From positions 238,991-302,990 of the forward strand of contig JAAOMT010000109.1 in the NCBI GenBank assembly GCA_016748015.1: a stretch of 64,000 nucleotides of DNA, read 5' to 3'. The notes below the pieces were generated by a model. That model was given only the letters and a program-made list of their open reading frames with translations. It did not search any database and had not been told where the DNA came from. Made by a program: the position numbers and the translations under genes. Below are positions 60,529 to 64,000 of the stretch, one piece after another. The stretch's first letter is position 1. Each line of letters starts with the position of its first letter. This stretch comes from Geosiphon pyriformis (lineage: Eukaryota > Glomeromycota > Glomeromycetes > Archaeosporales > Geosiphonaceae).

Positions 60529-61632
60529 ATATTAATCAATTACAAAGCAGCTGATTTTCCATCAAAAAGTTTTCCTTTTGAATTACAAATTTTTATCCAA
60601 TGACAGCATGAAGGCTTTTAACTTATTATATGCCACACAATATCAAAGCTCATCACAATGCATCAATGTTTTGATAAAGAATGAGGGAGATTTTGATTTA
60701 AAGAGAACCTATCCAAACATTGGCATATCAATCTTTCTCATCTCATATTTCGAGTCGAAAAAAAAAACCCTCAAAAATGGCGAGCACCGAGTACATCAAA
60801 GGTCTAATTAATAAATTAAATTTGAGCCATTTTTCGTTCAGCAAAGCTTCTCCACTTTAATTGTTATTTATGTCAAATTATGATACAATAAACCCAGCCT
60901 TTAAAAGAAAGCTCAGCCGTAAAAGTCACTTTCAATAAAAGTTTGTTGATGTTTGTCTAGTGGCTTTTGAAGTTTATGAAAAAATTCTGCCTTATATGTT
61001 GTTGAAAATCAAACAAATAAACAACGCTTTACTTTTTTTACTTTTTTAATTTAAATTTTAAAACTCGTTTCGCAAAGGAATAATGAATATACCTTCCTTT
61101 TGAGTCGGTTTCTTCGATAATTGTTTACTTGAAATCTTGACCATGTTCAGCAGATGAATATTGCACATGGAAATCTGCAGATTTTTAGGCAAAAGAAGCG
61201 GTTCTATTTCAAAGACAAAAAAAAACCAAAAGAACGCAGCAAAGAGATGAGAAAAAATAGTTTTTTTACACTTGTTTTGCTCAAGATTTGGCATAGGCTT
61301 TTATTAAGATTCTAAAACTAAATTGTGGTTTATGTGGCCGTTTGACGAATCCGCAAGCTGAGAATTGCCACCGATAGGTAAGGGAGTGATGCATTGTTTG
61401 CAAATCTAAGACTCAAAATAGATTAGGCTGTGCTGGCGCCCTTTGATGGTTTCACGATATAGTTTTTTCGTGCAGATTCAAAATCTCAAACTTCTTGAAA
61501 CTTCTAACCCCAGTAAAAATTTGGTAAATGCTATTTCTTGTTCGAATTCGGATATTGTGTAGATCTTAATTCTTAATGGTCTCATTCTTGTAATTCTTTT
61601 AATGACTTGCCTTGAATCATCGTGAATCTATT

Positions 61633-62980
61633 ATGGCTGTTCGAAACACTATTCTAACTTTTGAATTCGGTATTGCTGACGTTGGCAAAAAAACTTGGAG
61701 CCCTCCTTTCGCAACTTCCTCAGGCAGATATTGGCAGTTACATTACCGAGCAGTTTGTTATCTCATTTATTTTTTTAGGAATATATCAAGTTTTGATCCA
61801 TTTTTCTTTGAGATTATTGACAGTTAACTTGAAAAGAATCTAATTCATATAAACAAACAGCACTCACAAGACTCTCATGATAGTTGTACAATTGCGCTAG
61901 CTGCCATTCCAAATGAACAAGAAATACAATTACCTTCAGCCTGGAATGAACGAAATAAATTGACTGGTACTTTATACATCAAAGAAAATGCTCTCTTAGG
62001 GTAAGGGGCAAAAAATTTTCAATTCTTTTCTTTTATGCTATTTTAAAGTTAAATACGAACCTTCTTTTCAAGATTCGGAAAAGTTGTTCCTCAACCAATA
62101 CAAATGGATAGGTATTCTCTTGAATTAAGAGCATTAGGTGAGTTTTTCTTTTATTTAAACAGATTTCTTGAATTTTCAACACAAATTCTCTGATTACCTT
62201 ATAATTTTAGGATTTTCACATCCAAGAGCTGAGTTGCCTGAAAGTTTTATTATCGGAGTTACCTTTAGCTGTGTTCAAGATACATGCAAAGCAATCAAAT
62301 ATCCATTTCCAACAAAACCTATACCACAATCTCTCGTTGAAGCCTGGGCATCTGAATTGAATAAAGTGAGCACGGCGGACGTCCAATTTATTGTCCAAGG
62401 ACAAAATATATATGCCAACAGCTCAATACTCTCACAAAGATCTGAATATTTTCGAAATTTCTTACGATCGAAATGGGCTGAATCAAACTCATCATCGAGT
62501 CTATTTTCAAAATCTTTGAATTGTATTGACGAGGCTCACAATTCATCAGGATATAAGTCAATACAAACACCCCTTCAAATCAAATGCACAATTCAGATAC
62601 CTGATTTTCATCCGGCCACGTTCATGGAAATGCTACGGTTTCTTTACACGGATCAAGTGAATTTTGATGTACAGGATCGATCACCAAGAGCCCCTTTAGC
62701 GATTTTGGAAATAAGTGATAAATATTTAATCAGTGAACTTCGTCAACGCGCAAAGGAGCGGATAATAAATAGTTTAACGTCTGAAAATTCTGCCGATTTT
62801 TTGTTTGCACAAGCATGGAAATGGCCGGATGTAAAGAAAGGTGTCTTGGATTTTGTGGTCAAAAATTTCAATGATGTTCGAAAATCTGAAGGATTTCAAA
62901 GAATAAGGTCAAATACTGATGCATACCCGATGGCAACAGCTCTTTTTGTCGATATTCTTAGTGCTGTTAGCTTGGTATGA
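61633..62980 (+). CDS. MATH-like/BTB/BACK protein D
   Basis: Exons 61633-61752, 61861-62000, 62073-62137 and 62211-62980 give 364 residues. The MATH-like start reads LTFEFGIADVGKKTWSPPF then RYWQLHY. Exon 2 has CTIALAAIPNEQE and KLTGTLYIKE. The BTB domain has TADVQFIVQGQNIYANSSIL, RSEYFRNFLRSKW and, after a Ser-rich insert, FHPATFMEMLRFLYTDQVNF. The tail is LEISDKYLISELRQRAKERI, AWKWPDVKKGVLDFV and a final NTDAYPMATALFVDIL. Like copy B it has the extra phase-2 intron in the MATH part and no intron before the DKY motif. The start ATG at 61633 was chosen over an in-frame one at 61612 because M-x(7)-TFEF fits the paralogues. Confidence 0.85.
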
Positions 62981-64000
62981 CAATCGTTACTCCAAAACTG
63001 AAGAGATAGTGAAAAGTTCCAAAACTCAAATAGAAAGAGTATTATAAAATAGACATTTTTTTTGACTTTCACATATGTATTTAGTGTCATCACAAACACA
63101 AATCATTTCCCAAAAAATCGGTTTCTATTTGAATACAAGGTAATGGTAAATATCAGTTGCTCGGCTTTTTATGGTCATATTAATTAGCAACTCTTTTCTT
63201 TAATTGGATCTAAGATCACTCGGCATCAAAAATTTTTTTTGAAGTAGGGCTTTGTTAACGGTGTCCATGTCCCATATTCGTTATCAATATTCGTCAAACT
63301 TAAAAATCAAGTATCCAAGGTGATTATAAAAAGGTCATGGAAGCTTTAATATATATTAAAATTAAATTTTAACAAATAAAAATTGACAGAGGGCATTTAT
63401 TTAAGTCTTTAATATGACAATTTTTTTAAACATCATCAACTATTTATTAAGATATTTACTCATTGCTAGAATGATAGAATCACGTTTTCTGAAATTTATA
63501 ATTATGATTCTAGATATTTTTGAAATAATAATAACGTTGCAGTTGATTTATTTTCTTCAAATGAGCGATCGATGGCTACCTGAATCAAAGGAACATTAAT
63601 TTCCCTTTTGTCTGCACAAATAATTGCTGCTAGTGTTTTTCATACATTCTGCCATAAAAAATTATTAATAGCCGGGATTGATAAAATTTTTATGATAATC
63701 AGTTCTTAACTAAGATCTGTGAAACACATTGTTTGTCCTATGGGAAAATGATTGCTCAAAAGATTTTTTTTTTTACCTGACAAATATATCATCAAAAACT
63801 AAAATCTAAAAAACCTAGTTTCCAAATTAATATATTTTCAAGATTTAAATTTTTTTATATTTCTAGCAACTTAAAATTTCTCACACATTCATTAAACATT
63901 AAAAAATATTTTTTATGGATTGATTGAAGTGTGAGATGAGGCGAGGATTGGACAAATATGTTGAATGATGTTTTTTTTTTTTTTTTTTTTTTTTTAGGAA
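62981..64000. other. Intergenic, ends in T25 tract
   Basis: No supported gene. The last bases are a run of about 25 T followed by AGGAA, which could be a splice acceptor of a gene entering from the right, or simply a homopolymer. Confidence 0.45.

Larger units (their letters stand above)
58157..61632. other. AT-rich intergenic with simple repeats
   Basis: 3.5 kb with only short unsupported frames, none resembling a family. It contains (TTA)n-(AG)n at 58330-58390 and a run of 13 Cs at 60516-60528. Confidence 0.5.

Overview
The window is a stretch of a very AT-rich eukaryotic genome with short GT-AG introns of roughly 50 to 150 bases and no operons. Gene content points to a fungus, most likely an arbuscular mycorrhizal fungus or close relative (Glomeromycotina, Mucoromycota). 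The evidence is four MATH-like/BTB/BACK paralogues, two kinase loci with an N-terminal Cys-rich ribbon before the kinase domain, a velvet-domain regulator, a DUF3712 vacuolar/secretory membrane protein and a Kre9/Knh1-type wall protein. Species cannot be named from the sequence alone.

Layout. 1-5.3 kb: a LanC-like gene (minus strand, C-terminus outside the window) diverges from a seven-exon RUS/DUF647 gene, followed by MATH-BTB gene A. 5.3-10.7 kb: AT-rich DNA holding a decayed protein kinase with two in-frame stops and no ATG. 10.7-16 kb: a KCTD/T1-type BTB gene, a small membrane protein candidate and a 368-codon low-complexity ORF. 16.8-21.2 kb: MATH-BTB genes B and C, both on the minus strand, with coding-like debris between them. 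21.2-26.5 kb: AT desert. 26.5-27.8 kb: an intact kinase-fold gene that has lost the HRD aspartate. 29.4 kb: a small C2H2 zinc-finger exon. 30.4-31.0 kb: a probable solo LTR. 31.7-34.7 kb: a suspect, repeat-laden locus with a sequencing adapter, a hexapeptide repeat, an N gap and a long tandem array. 35.4-36.2 kb: wall protein. 39.2-41.1 kb: S28 serine peptidase. 44.8-47.6 kb: DUF3712 protein. 50.4-51.9 kb: broken Tc1/mariner transposases. 55.5-56.9 kb: velvet gene. 57.6 kb: single-pass membrane protein. 61.6-63.0 kb: MATH-BTB gene D.

The genes do not form one pathway. The recurring theme is lineage-expanded signalling and adaptor families (BTB, kinase) among single conserved housekeeping genes, separated by AT-rich deserts with transposon relics. 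The MATH-BTB genes fall into two classes by intron structure (A/C versus B/D). I saw no convincing tRNA, rRNA or CRISPR array. Two technical cautions apply: a perfect 19-base Nextera/Tn5 mosaic end sits at 31702-31720 and 129 Ns at 32593-32721, so the 31.7-34.7 kb locus may be chimeric. All exon boundaries were hand-placed from reading frame, GT-AG sites and paralogue comparison, without transcript data.
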